DNA from: JASJGK01 sp033791585
GTDB taxonomy: Bacteria > SAR324 > XYD2-FULL-50-16
Reading direction: 5' to 3'
Length of the DNA stretch: 19,489 bases
NCBI GenBank assembly: GCA_033791585.1
Contig: JASJGK010000009.1
Coordinates: 1 to 19,489 of the forward strand
The notes under the pieces are model-generated. The model saw only the letters and a program-made list of their open reading frames with translations, was not told where the DNA came from and ran no database searches. The translations under genes were made by a program, and so were the position numbers. Shown piece by piece: positions 1-8,027 of this stretch; position 1 is the first letter of the stretch, and every line of letters starts with the position of its first letter.

Positions 1-137
1 TTGATATAGGGGTCAAGTTTTAGCATGGTGAGTTTTAACCCCCTTGCTTCTAGTAGCGCCGCAATAGAGGCTGCTGCAATACCTTTACCAAGGCTGCTGA
101 CCACGCCACCTGTTACAAATATCAATTTAGTATTCAT
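1..137 (-). CDS. pyrG: CTP synthase, N-terminal 45 residues only (runs off the window start)
   Basis: Translating the minus strand from the ATG at 137-135 gives MNTKLIFVTGGVVSSLGKGI followed by AAASIAALLEARG and LKLDPYI. This is the invariant start of CTP synthase, including its P-loop-like GGVVSSLGKG synthetase motif. The enzyme aminates UTP to CTP in the cytoplasm, using ATP and glutamine. Only the extreme N-terminus is present, and the rest lies left of base 1. A Shine-Dalgarno-like AAAGGG sits 3-4 bases upstream of the ATG, which is rather close. The gene follows the hemerythrin gene on the same strand after a 126-base gap, so it may have its own promoter; I see no convincing one in that gap. 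The family call is very secure despite the short length. Confidence 0.93.
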   Translation of the reverse strand, partial: MNTKLIFVTGGVVSSLGKGIAAASIAALLEARGLKLTMLKLDPYI

Positions 138-263
138 GAACCCTTTGAATTTATTGAGGTTTTTAATTTATTAGGATTGGAAACTCCAAGGAAATAGAGT
201 CGCTTAAAAACTCCTTGAAGTCAAAGGGGAATAGCAGGGTTTTTGGTCTAAAAAACTGAGGGG

Positions 264-995
264 CTAAGAAATCTGTGCACTTGCACAGGTACAACAATGA
301 TCTAAAATACCTTCTAAACTTTCTGTTGTACAATCTTCCATATTAACCTTTTCTGATTTTAACCAACAGAGTTTACCTGATTGGGTGCAATTAGTGATAA
401 AACCGACAATTAAAGCACGGTAGTTAAAATCACCCTTGCAATGTGAACAAAGGGATTGCAGTTTTTCAAAGTTAATTTCGTGACTGTCTTTTTCATATAG
501 GTGGTTGTAAACACAAAGGGGCGAGGTGCGGTAACTTTCACAGTCAACCGTGTCTTGCAGACCCTTAAATTCAGGGTAGTTTTCCTCTGCCTGTTCCTTG
601 GCATCTTGCTTTAAAAAGGCCACAAATTCTAAGTCATCAACCTCTACATGGGGGATGATTTTATTGCGGAAAAAATTCATCATGTCCGTGCCCAAAGTTT
701 TTTTGTCTTCAGTGGTGAATTTTTTATGAAAGGATTGGAGTTGGTCAAAAATTTCTTGGTGTAAGGCCTGATGGGCTTCTCTGCTGGGGAAGCTTGCTCG
801 AGCCATAATCTCTTCTTCTAGGGAAAAATGATCTTTTGTATAAAAACTTATTTGTTTAAAGATTTTATTTAATTGGCTTTTATCAGAATTCAGCAAATGA
901 TCATGATAAAAAACGTCAATTGCTGCAAAAAGGTCTTCGTGCTGTTTATCCAAGACGGAATGTTGGGCCCTTAGATATTTTTTAAACTGAAGCAT
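264..995 (-). CDS. Hemerythrin-domain protein with a cysteine-rich C-terminal extension
   Basis: Residues 1-130 match the bacteriohemerythrin four-helix bundle. All seven diiron ligands are in family order and spacing: H19, H56, E60 (HxxxE), H75, H79 (HxxxH), H116 and D121 (HxxxxD). Such proteins bind O2 reversibly at a diiron site and serve in oxygen, NO or iron sensing and storage. Unlike the usual single-domain proteins of about 130 residues, this one has about 110 extra residues. They hold ten cysteines (152, 161, 183, 186, 203, 210, 222, 234, 235, 237), including a CxxC and a terminal CCxC, which suggests metal or redox chemistry; that tail matches no family I recognise. There is no signal peptide, so it should be cytoplasmic. 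A strong Shine-Dalgarno sequence (AAAGGGGGAG, 5 bases before the ATG) fixes the start. It lies 44 bases downstream of a LytTR response regulator on the same strand and is probably co-transcribed with it. Confidence 0.88.
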   Translation of the reverse strand: MLQFKKYLRAQHSVLDKQHEDLFAAIDVFYHDHLLNSDKSQLNKIFKQISFYTKDHFSLEEEIMARASFPSREAHQALHQEIFDQLQSFHKKFTTEDKKTLGTDMMNFFRNKIIPHVEVDDLEFVAFLKQDAKEQAEENYPEFKGLQDTVDCESYRTSPLCVYNHLYEKDSHEINFEKLQSLCSHCKGDFNYRALIVGFITNCTQSGKLCWLKSEKVNMEDCTTESLEGILDHCCTCASAQIS

Positions 996-1039
996 CGCTA
1001 CTCCCCCTTTAAAAAAATTAGATCTTCATTAAAATTTGA

Positions 1040-1855
1040 TTACATTGACTCTACTTTTTGTATTAAATCGAAATCCATTTCATTTAAACTTTCCCCTTGA
1101 TCCTTCAAAGTGGATAGATTTTTGAGTAAGCTCAAATGCTTGCGGCTTATGGGCAGCTCAAGGTCGTGATTTGGTGCATGCACCATAGCTATCCAATGGC
1201 CATCTTTGGAAACCACGCCATTAAAATATCTAATATTGATGGCAAAGGTCTTGTGGATGCGGATCAATAAATTTTTTGGGAAAAGCTGGATGAAAGATTT
1301 CAAGCTGCATCTTGTTTCCCAAGTGCTACCATCATGCATGTGCACAATAATATCAGGCGATTTTGCCTCAAGAGCAATGATTTTATCATAGTCATCTTGC
1401 AGGCGGTTTACTGTTTTAAGCAGGGCCGAAGATTTTTTAATAAATTCAGCAAAACTAAAGTGGTCAAAGGATTGACTATAGTGGCCGAGCTTAAAAAAAG
1501 TATTGAGCTTGGCTATAATTTCAAAAGAGTTAATTGGTTTGGTAATAAAGTCATTTGCTCCAGCGGCGTATGCTTTGCCCTTGGTGTCTGGCAGTTCATG
1601 GGTACTTAGGGCGATTAGATAAACTAACCTTTCTGGAAACAAAAATCGAATCTCTTTGCAAATTTCAAATCCACTTTTGTCGGGTAGGTTTAGGTCTACC
1701 AAGACAATCATAGGCTTAAGCTTTTTAAATTGCTCTAGGCCCGTGCTTCCATTTACAGAAACCTGAACCTTGTATTTGGTGGCAGCAATCTCAAAGAGTA
1801 ATTTGCTGGTTATGGGATCATGATCAATGATCAGAATATCAACTTGGTCTTTCAT
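1040..1855 (-). CDS. LytTR-family response regulator (REC plus LytTR DNA-binding domain)
   Basis: Residues 5-125 form a receiver domain: acidic pocket D11/D13, phosphoacceptor D54 in LVDLNLP, conserved S84, and K106-P107. A linker, perhaps helical, leads to a LytTR domain at about 165-250, recognised by RIHKTFAINIRYFNGV and LPISRKHLSLLK. LytTR regulators bind short direct repeats in DNA once phosphorylated by a partner histidine kinase; no kinase gene is visible here. The last 20 residues are acidic and outside the domain. There is no clear Shine-Dalgarno sequence before the ATG at 1855. Instead a perfect palindrome lies 11 bases upstream, possibly in the leader. The hemerythrin gene follows after 44 bases, so the two are a candidate sensor/regulator pair responding to oxygen or redox state (inference). 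Confidence 0.87.
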   Translation of the reverse strand: MKDQVDILIIDHDPITSKLLFEIAATKYKVQVSVNGSTGLEQFKKLKPMIVLVDLNLPDKSGFEICKEIRFLFPERLVYLIALSTHELPDTKGKAYAAGANDFITKPINSFEIIAKLNTFFKLGHYSQSFDHFSFAEFIKKSSALLKTVNRLQDDYDKIIALEAKSPDIIVHMHDGSTWETRCSLKSFIQLFPKNLLIRIHKTFAINIRYFNGVVSKDGHWIAMVHAPNHDLELPISRKHLSLLKNLSTLKDQGESLNEMDFDLIQKVESM

Positions 1856-1865
1856 GTTACGATTC

Positions 1866-1878
1866 TGTTAAATTAACA
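1866..1878. repeat. Perfect 13-base palindrome in the regulator's leader
   Basis: TGTTAAATTAACA is perfectly self-complementary around a central base and ends 11 bases before the regulator's start codon. It occupies the place where a Shine-Dalgarno sequence would be expected. It could be an operator for autoregulation or a chance AT-rich palindrome. Confidence 0.4.
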
Positions 1879-1923
1879 ATTCAAAAACAAGCTGAATGTG
1901 ACCATCGACGATCGCAACCTATG

Positions 1924-1937
1924 TTTCTTTAAAGAAA
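1924..1937. repeat. Perfect 14-base palindrome in the divergent gap
   Basis: TTTCTTTAAAGAAA is perfectly self-complementary and lies between the putative promoter and the coding region of the LytTR regulator. It is a candidate binding site for a dimeric repressor. LytTR proteins themselves prefer direct repeats, so this would more likely serve another factor. Confidence 0.35.
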
Positions 1938-1967
1938 ACAGTGAATAGAGCAATAGATTTAGCCTTA

Positions 1968-1995
1968 ATAATAATAGTAATTTGGTCTATTTGAA
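1968..1995 (-). promoter_or_regulatory. Possible sigma70-type promoter for the LytTR regulator
   Basis: On the minus strand TTCAAA (1995-1990, four of six matches to the -35 consensus) and TATTAT (1973-1968, five of six to the -10 consensus) are separated by 16 bases. The pair points into the LytTR regulator and leaves a leader of about 105 bases that contains both palindromes. Such pairs are common by chance in AT-rich DNA. Confidence 0.3.
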
Positions 1996-2184
1996 CTCTG
2001 GCGGTTATTTTAAGGTTTTTTTTCCAAAAAAACAAATAAATAAAAAAATGCTCAAATTTTAAAGCCACTATTTGACTTAAGTGGGCGGGTCAGTTATTTT
2101 TTACTATTATATATTTTCATTCCCTCAGGGCAGCTTGGTCTTTAAAAAAGATAGGGCCAAGAGTACATAAGGGAAAACTTTTTT

Positions 2185-4071
2185 TTGATTGGATCAATGA
2201 ACGATACAGCACAAGCACAGGAGTATGAGTTTCAGGCGGAAATGAGCCAACTCCTCCATTTAATTACGCATTCCTTATATTCTCACAGAGAAATTTTCTT
2301 AAGAGAATTAGTTTCCAACTCTTCGGATGCTTTAAATAAGCTTCATTTTGCTAGCCTCACAGATTCAAAGATCTTAGGTGATGATGGCGAACTGCAAATT
2401 ACAATTGTCTTAGACGAAGAAAAAAAATCTATTACCATTTCTGATAATGGTGTGGGCATGACCAAAGATGAGTTGATTGCTAACATTGGAACCATCGCAA
2501 GTTCTGGCACTTCTAAATTTATGAACCAGTTGACTGGCGATAAGACCAAAGATATCGAGCTAATCGGCCGTTTTGGCGTTGGCTTCTACGCTGTTTTTAT
2601 GGTTTCTGATGAAGTTATTGTTGAGTCTTTATCTTTTGAAGGTGGCCCAGCCCACAGATGGGTGAGCGCTGGTACAGGTAAATTTACTATTGAAGAATGT
2701 GATAAGGCAACTCGTGGAACTAGCATTAGCTTTACTTTTAAAGAAGATGCTCATGAATTTGCTTCTAAATATGCAATTGAAAATACAATCAAAAAGTATT
2801 CTGATTTTGTGAACTTTCCAATTGTCTTAAATGAAGAAAAGACTAACCAGTCTTCCGCTCTTTGGACAAGACCAAAAGAAGAAGTTACCGCTGAAGAGCA
2901 TAAGGAATTTTTCCAGTATCTTTCTCATAAAACAGAAGACCCAACAGCTTGGTTGCATTTAAATATTGAAGCCCCAGTGCAGTTTCGTGCTGTTTTGTAT
3001 GTTCCAACTGAAGTGGACAAAAGCTTATTTAATGAGCAATTAGAAACTAAAGTCCATCTTTATGTGAAGCGTGTTTTTATCCAAAGCGATTGTAAAGAGT
3101 TGCTGCCCCAGTGGTTGCGCTTTGTGAATGGTGTTGTTGATTCAGAAGACTTAACTTTAAACGTGAGTCGTGAAGTTACACAAAATAGCCCAATAATGGC
3201 TAAGATCAATAAGTTCTTAGTAAAGAAGTTGATCAGTGAGTTTACTGGTTGGGCCGAAAGCGATAAAGAAAAATACACTGCTTTCTACCGCACCTTTGGT
3301 AACTTTATCAAAGAAGGCATTCACACCGACCATGGTAACAAAGATAAGTTAATTGAACTATATCGAGCTGCTAGCAGCACAGAACCTGAAGGTTTGACCA
3401 GCTTGCAAGAGTATGTTGACCGTATGGGTGATGACCAAAAACAAATTTTTTATGTATTTGGTAAAACCAAGTCCGTGATTGAAACCAATCCTAACTTGGA
3501 ATACTTTAAGCGTAATAACTTAGAAGTAATTTACCTCTATGATGAAGTTGATGATTTTATCATCGGCTCTATTGGCACTTACAAAGAAAAAGAAATCGTG
3601 CCTATCGACAAGGCTGATATTGATCTGAGTAACGAAGAAGAGCAAAAGAAACGCGACTTACCAGAAGCGAAAAAAGGTGATCTAATCGCTTTGTTTAAAA
3701 AAGTTTTAAAAGGCAAAGTTGAAGATGTTATTGTTTCTAAGCGCTTGGTTGATAGCCCCTGTAGTTTAGTTTCATCAAAAGATGGAATGAATGTGCAGAT
3801 GGAACGGATGATGAAAATGATGGATCAAAACTTCAAAGGTGCGCAGCAGGTATTTGAAATCAATACTCGCTCGTCCCTGATTCGTAACATGTCAAAAATC
3901 CATACAGATAAGCCTAATGATAAGATCTTAAAGGATATGATCATGCAGCTTTTTGAAGAAGCAAGCCTAATGGATGGCAAATTGGAAGACCTAAGTAGTT
4001 TGGTCCCAAGAAGCCAGTCTATGATGACAAAGCTTTCTGATCTTTATGCCAAATCATTGGATAAAAAATAA
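2185..4071 (+). CDS. htpG: Molecular chaperone HtpG (bacterial Hsp90)
   Basis: This is the ATP-dependent cytoplasmic dimeric chaperone, full length at 628 residues (family about 620-640). The N-terminal GHKL ATPase carries FLRELVSNSSDALNKL (catalytic E41, Mg-coordinating N45, D48), DNGVGM and GRFGVGFYA. The middle domain includes LRFVNGVVDSEDLTLNVSRE with the client/ATPase arginine. The C-terminal dimerisation region follows and ends in LYAKSLDKK. I chose the TTG at 2185 because AAGGGA lies 10 bases upstream of it. An in-frame ATG at 2197 would leave that ribosome site 22 bases away, but it is a possible alternative. It is the first gene of the long plus-strand cluster, with lptD next. No heat-shock element is obvious upstream. 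Confidence 0.97.
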   Translation: MIGSMNDTAQAQEYEFQAEMSQLLHLITHSLYSHREIFLRELVSNSSDALNKLHFASLTDSKILGDDGELQITIVLDEEKKSITISDNGVGMTKDELIANIGTIASSGTSKFMNQLTGDKTKDIELIGRFGVGFYAVFMVSDEVIVESLSFEGGPAHRWVSAGTGKFTIEECDKATRGTSISFTFKEDAHEFASKYAIENTIKKYSDFVNFPIVLNEEKTNQSSALWTRPKEEVTAEEHKEFFQYLSHKTEDPTAWLHLNIEAPVQFRAVLYVPTEVDKSLFNEQLETKVHLYVKRVFIQSDCKELLPQWLRFVNGVVDSEDLTLNVSREVTQNSPIMAKINKFLVKKLISEFTGWAESDKEKYTAFYRTFGNFIKEGIHTDHGNKDKLIELYRAASSTEPEGLTSLQEYVDRMGDDQKQIFYVFGKTKSVIETNPNLEYFKRNNLEVIYLYDEVDDFIIGSIGTYKEKEIVPIDKADIDLSNEEEQKKRDLPEAKKGDLIALFKKVLKGKVEDVIVSKRLVDSPCSLVSSKDGMNVQMERMMKMMDQNFKGAQQVFEINTRSSLIRNMSKIHTDKPNDKILKDMIMQLFEEASLMDGKLEDLSSLVPRSQSMMTKLSDLYAKSLDKK

Positions 4072-4072
4072 C

Positions 4073-4125
4073 CTTGGGTGGTTTTTGGGCCCGAACATCT
4101 GGCGCCCAAGATCTCCCCCTTTTTG
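4073..4125 (+). terminator. Hairpin followed by a T run at the htpG-lptD junction (terminator or attenuator candidate)
   Basis: Just after the htpG stop, CTTGGGTG (4073-4080) can pair with CGCCCAAG (4103-4110), an 8-base stem with one G-U pair and a long loop. About ten bases later comes CCCCCTTTTT (4115-4124). The gap between stem and T run is longer than in a standard intrinsic terminator. It may only reduce read-through into lptD. Confidence 0.25.
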
Positions 4126-4138
4126 CCAAAGAGGGCTG

Positions 4139-6559
4139 TTGCGCTATTTTAAGCCTATTTTAATAGCCTTCTGGTTACTTTTTCCCCTACCTGTCTTTGC
4201 AGCTTCCCCCTTGGTACTCGAGGGGGCAAGCTATCATATCAATAAAGATGCAGGCACCATTACCTATGATAATCCTGTGGCTCACATTGACGATATGAGA
4301 GTGTCGGGCACCAGTTTAGTTTATAATAAAGAAACTAAAGTTGGTAAGTTTGTCGGCAACATCGTTGTGCAGGGCAAAGACTATGTTATCAACGCTGATG
4401 AAGCCATTTACAACAGCGACACCAAAGCAATTACCTTTTACAACGTCCAGTTCTATGATGCTAAAGCCTTAGCCTTTATTAACGCGGCAACCCTGACTAA
4501 ATTAGGGCCAGATTATTTTAAGTTAATTGACGCTCAAATAACCCTTTGTAAGCCAGGGGAGCAGGATTGGTATTTTAAAAATTCTTCTGTTTATTACTAC
4601 GTCGATGACTATGCCCAGAGCTACAATACGACTTTGTATTTTCTCGGTGTACCTGTTTTTTACAGCCCCTATTTTGCGTGGCCCACTAAAAAAGGTCGAG
4701 CTAGCGGCTATTTGGCGCCTGAATTTTTAACCCAGTCAGGCAACCCTGATGAGAGCAAAAACTGGGGTGGACGTATTAATATACCTTACTTTTTTGCGCT
4801 AGATATTGATCACGACTTAACTATGACCTTTGATGTAATCCAGAAAAGGGGCACGGGCTTAGGCCTTGAGTATAATTATGCTTTTACAGATGGTATGGCT
4901 GGCAAGTTGGACTTTTGGGGGATATCCGAAACCCAGGATAGAGACCCAACCTTAGAAAATTTTGGCGCTTTAGAGAATAGCAGCGGTTTGAGCTACCCAG
5001 AGGAATTTAACTCCCAGCCCCAAAGATATAAATTCAACTTCAACCACAGACAAAATATCCCTTTAGGCGGCCAGGCCTTTGTAAGTAGTTATCAGATAAG
5101 CGATAATGAGGTGTTTAAAGAATATGACAATAAAAAATCCACTCTTGAATTTCACCAGCAACAATCGGTAGGCTTTACCTTTCCCTGGTCAGGAGGTGGT
5201 TTGAATGTTAGTTGGAATACTGCTGATAAGTATCTATACCAGTCGATTTATGACCAAAGTAATAACAAAAACACCTACCTTAACCGTATGCCAACCTTGG
5301 GCATCAACCACAGATTTGGCGGTATTTTTGACACAAACTTAAACCTAGATACCAAATATAAATTTGTAGAGTACACTAGAATTGAAGGCTGGTCGGGGCA
5401 GTGGAACCAAGTAAGTGGTGATCTATCTTACCCCTTCAATCTTGATTTTTTAAACGTTATCCCTAGTGTGGGGCAAGACTTCTACGAAGTGGACCCTCTT
5501 TATAAATACGCAAGGTCCGAGGCTAAAGTTGCCAGTTTTGACAGTGACCCTACAGCCACTAGTTTTTCTGTAGAGCGGAAAAGGTTAGAAATTAACTTCG
5601 AGGTATACCGCCTCTTTAATCATCGCAGTGGTGTCGCCGATGCTCGCCTTTCCTTTGTGCCTAAAGTTATTTACGAGGAAGTGAGCGATGTAGACCAACG
5701 GGGATTGGTTTCTGTAACCCCTGGAAATGATAGCTTGGTTGGTGATGATGCTGATTTTAGCAGCCAAAGCTATTCTTCTGATTATTCTAAATATGGCTAT
5801 ATGTTTGAAAGCCCCATTTATTCCCAGAAAATTCTCTACCATGTTTTAGAAGGTAATTTGCTGACTAAAAATCTCTTTAACAACGCCGTGACTGGCGCCT
5901 TTAGCTTTAACCTGACTCAACCTTATAACCTTAACCGCAAAGAAGACCTGACCACTCAAAATCAATCTTTTGTAGGGCCACAAATCCCTGAGGCAAACCA
6001 AGAGACTAGCTTAGGAAACCAGAAAATGCCACTAAGGGCCACCTTTGGTTTTTCCCCAAATAAATTTTTTAACACCTCGGTTTTTTATCGCTATGGCCAT
6101 GAGGAGAAAAAGATCTTAGAAAACAGATTTTCTGTAGGCACTAAATCAGAGTTGGGCTCGACTGTGCAACTAGCCTACAAAAATAATACCAAGGCCTACA
6201 CTGAATTAGATGGCTCTGCCAACCATTTGGCCACACAAAATTATAGTGTAACCCAGCACTTATTGTTGACCCAAAAACTCACTTTGGATGCAAGCGGGGT
6301 TTGGGATTTAACTAGAACCACTTTAGGCCAGATTGAAGGCACAGATACCGAAAATCTCATTGATCGGAGCTTAGTCTCGTTGGATTTAGGTTTCACCTAC
6401 CGTATGGGTTGTTATGATTATTATCTTGGCTATTCAGAAAGGCTTACTACCTATGAAGGGGTCGAAGGTGTGGATCAGCAGGTGCTCTTGTCTGTAAACT
6501 TGAGCGGTTGGCCAGGCACAAGTAACCCCTACCAAACTAAAATTATTCAGAGGCAATGA
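4139..6559 (+). CDS. lptD: LPS-assembly outer-membrane protein LptD (OstA/Imp)
   Basis: LptD forms the outer-membrane barrel that, with LptE, inserts lipopolysaccharide into the outer leaflet. After the signal peptide (MRYFKPILIAF, cleavage near VFA-A at 21/22) comes an OstA beta-jellyroll at about 30-125, with alternating strands such as VSGTSLVYNKETKVGKF. The barrel follows, starting with the hallmark LYFLGVPVFYSPYFAWPTKKG and RASGYL segments. C137 (ITLCKPG) and C758 (MGCYDYY) match the family positions for disulfides. The frame opens further upstream at an ATG at 4046 overlapping htpG. That would add 31 unlikely residues before the signal peptide without a ribosome site, so I prefer the TTG at 4139, which has AAGAGG four bases upstream. 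At about 806 residues it fits the family. The next gene overlaps its stop (ATGA). Confidence 0.93.
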   Translation: MRYFKPILIAFWLLFPLPVFAASPLVLEGASYHINKDAGTITYDNPVAHIDDMRVSGTSLVYNKETKVGKFVGNIVVQGKDYVINADEAIYNSDTKAITFYNVQFYDAKALAFINAATLTKLGPDYFKLIDAQITLCKPGEQDWYFKNSSVYYYVDDYAQSYNTTLYFLGVPVFYSPYFAWPTKKGRASGYLAPEFLTQSGNPDESKNWGGRINIPYFFALDIDHDLTMTFDVIQKRGTGLGLEYNYAFTDGMAGKLDFWGISETQDRDPTLENFGALENSSGLSYPEEFNSQPQRYKFNFNHRQNIPLGGQAFVSSYQISDNEVFKEYDNKKSTLEFHQQQSVGFTFPWSGGGLNVSWNTADKYLYQSIYDQSNNKNTYLNRMPTLGINHRFGGIFDTNLNLDTKYKFVEYTRIEGWSGQWNQVSGDLSYPFNLDFLNVIPSVGQDFYEVDPLYKYARSEAKVASFDSDPTATSFSVERKRLEINFEVYRLFNHRSGVADARLSFVPKVIYEEVSDVDQRGLVSVTPGNDSLVGDDADFSSQSYSSDYSKYGYMFESPIYSQKILYHVLEGNLLTKNLFNNAVTGAFSFNLTQPYNLNRKEDLTTQNQSFVGPQIPEANQETSLGNQKMPLRATFGFSPNKFFNTSVFYRYGHEEKKILENRFSVGTKSELGSTVQLAYKNNTKAYTELDGSANHLATQNYSVTQHLLLTQKLTLDASGVWDLTRTTLGQIEGTDTENLIDRSLVSLDLGFTYRMGCYDYYLGYSERLTTYEGVEGVDQQVLLSVNLSGWPGTSNPYQTKIIQRQ

Positions 6560-7215
6560 TGAAACTGATCTTGCTTAGGGCTTTTTTATTACTTTTGGTC
6601 GTCGTCGCAAATATTGCCACGGCCACGGCCCAAGACCTGCGACCTTTAAGCTTTACGAAGACTGCGCCCTCTTTGGTGGTGGGCGAAGCCCAAATTTGCC
6701 ACCTTGGTTTTGCTGGGGTGGATGCTAGTTTTTCCTTAGGCGACGGCCAGACCCACGCCAAGGGAAAAAACTCTGTTTACTTGCCCAGCTTCCCTGTGAG
6801 CCAGTCACAGGAGGTGAGCTTTGGTTGTCGCTTTTCTTATTTTATTGTTGGATACTCCTTACTTGATCAGGCCTATGAACTTGAAGACTCAGTAGTGGAA
6901 GAAGACCTGACTTGGTCATATTTGGCCCTTCATTTGGAGACAGTAAAGGCGGCGATAAGTCTGGAAGTCATACAAAACCTCCTCACCTTAGATATGGGTG
7001 TGGGCCACTATATGGTAAGAAGGCAACTGGGGAGATTATCAAGGGGCAGTATGCGCACAGGGGCAATCGTTGCCAGCGAAGGCAATTTGGCCTTTGTGGG
7101 GCTCAAGGTGTTTTTAAGCTCCTTTGCAGCTGTGGAATATGAGCAGCAGAAAGGGTTGACTGGGGAGCTTTCTGAGTTGGGTAGGTTGGGCATAAATTTT
7201 CATGTGAGGTTTTAA
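6556..7215 (+). CDS. Small secreted protein, probable outer-membrane beta-barrel, function unknown
   Basis: The 219-residue product begins with a clear signal peptide (MMKLILLRAFLLLLVVVAN, cleavage near ATATAQ at about 25). The mature part has many short alternating amphipathic stretches and ends in INFHVRF. A terminal phenylalanine is typical of Bam-inserted barrels. There are two cysteines in the first half (ICHLG, FGCRF), which could pair. I do not recognise a named family. Its start overlaps the lptD stop in ATGATGA, implying translational coupling, and the next gene begins directly after its stop. The context points to LPS or outer-membrane assembly. It lacks a lipobox, so it is not an obvious LptE. 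Confidence 0.6.
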   Translation: MMKLILLRAFLLLLVVVANIATATAQDLRPLSFTKTAPSLVVGEAQICHLGFAGVDASFSLGDGQTHAKGKNSVYLPSFPVSQSQEVSFGCRFSYFIVGYSLLDQAYELEDSVVEEDLTWSYLALHLETVKAAISLEVIQNLLTLDMGVGHYMVRRQLGRLSRGSMRTGAIVASEGNLAFVGLKVFLSSFAAVEYEQQKGLTGELSELGRLGINFHVRF

Positions 7216-7989
7216 ATGTTTATAAAGCAATTAAACAAAACAGCTGCCCTTGTAGCCTTGATAGCTATGGCTTCCTGCGGAATGAAGACCCCTCCCCGAC
7301 CCTACGCAAGCGATGAGTTTGGCAGTGCAGTCCAAAACTACCAAGTTCACTTTAGGGGCAACGGTTTACATATTGCCGCTCTTTTGCCTGAGGTCAATCG
7401 GGTTATTGCCGTGAAGTTGGTTGTGGAGCAAATTTCAGAAGACTGTCCGCAGTGCAGAGACGCAACTCAATCCATGGTTTTTTCCTTAAAAGATGGTTTT
7501 ATCTTTGAAAAAGGTGGCAGCTTAACCCAAAGAACATTGGCCAAACAAATCAAGTGGCAGTTACGGCCAAGTTTTGATGTGATCTTTCCTAAAGATTTTT
7601 TCCCTCCCCTAAAGGGCCAAGTTTCCTTTAAAATCTCCTTGGTCGGTAGGAATGGAGAAGCGGGTTTTACCCCAGCCCTAGCCCCAATCCAACCAAAAGC
7701 GTTACAAAATCCTGTTATTAAGGTTCAACCTATCGAAAATGGCCAGTTTCTCGCTACTTGGGAAGGGGCAACCCCCGTTTTTGGAGATGACATTTTTTCT
7801 GACTCTGGTTTTGGTGTAAACTTTTACTTAGCAGGCCCTGAGGGCGAAGTTAAGCTCAACCAGTTTCCCTTGCGGATAGGTTATTTTAATCTCCCAAGGG
7901 GCCGGATTACGGCTTTTTCTGTGGATAAGTTTGGCAATGAATCTGGGGGAATTAAGCTCTTGCAAGAATCACTTGCGCCAACGCCTTAA
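7216..7989 (+). CDS. Lipoprotein with two Fn3-like domains and an LptM-like N-terminus
   Basis: The N-terminus is a signal peptide ending in AMASC with the lipidated cysteine at 21. Methionine at -3 makes the lipobox slightly unusual. The mature start CGMKTPPRPYA resembles the CGxKxPxPP start of small LptM-type lipoproteins. Residues about 35-150 and 165-250 look like two immunoglobulin/fibronectin-type sandwiches. The first has a DCPQC pair, and the second ends in AFSVDKFGNESGG, the usual Fn3 closing strand. Anchored in the inner or outer membrane, it likely acts as a binding or scaffold protein; its function is not known to me. It starts at the base after the previous stop and has no separate ribosome site, so it should be coupled. 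LptM assists LptD in Escherichia coli, which makes the position suggestive, but the large body is not part of LptM. Confidence 0.65.
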   Translation: MFIKQLNKTAALVALIAMASCGMKTPPRPYASDEFGSAVQNYQVHFRGNGLHIAALLPEVNRVIAVKLVVEQISEDCPQCRDATQSMVFSLKDGFIFEKGGSLTQRTLAKQIKWQLRPSFDVIFPKDFFPPLKGQVSFKISLVGRNGEAGFTPALAPIQPKALQNPVIKVQPIENGQFLATWEGATPVFGDDIFSDSGFGVNFYLAGPEGEVKLNQFPLRIGYFNLPRGRITAFSVDKFGNESGGIKLLQESLAPTP

Positions 7990-8027
7990 AATCATTACTT
8001 TAGCAGAAAACTACATCCCTTTGGACC

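Larger units (their letters stand above)
1856..2184. other. Divergent intergenic region, 329 bases, between the LytTR regulator and htpG
   Basis: This very AT-rich gap separates divergent genes, so it must carry promoters for both directions. It contains two short perfect palindromes (annotated separately), a good -35-like TTGACT at 2072-2077, and several -10-like hexamers (TATTAT at 2105, TATATT at 2110). No pair has the standard 16-18 base spacing, so I do not call a specific htpG promoter. I see no CIRCE element upstream of htpG. No ORF of note and no RNA gene was recognised. Confidence 0.6.

Noticed and set aside
240..263. Terminator after the hemerythrin gene (T run on the minus strand near 245-255)
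   Set aside because: A T run is present but the only stem that can form is a few bases with mismatches.
2072..2115. A sigma70 promoter for htpG built on TTGACT and the AT-rich -10-like stretch
   Set aside because: The distance between TTGACT and every good -10 hexamer exceeds 20 bases, so I did not call it.
6912..7142. Plus-strand ORF of 76 codons inside the small secreted protein gene
   Set aside because: A shadow frame with no ribosome site or recognisable content. The longer frame has a signal peptide and coupled start.
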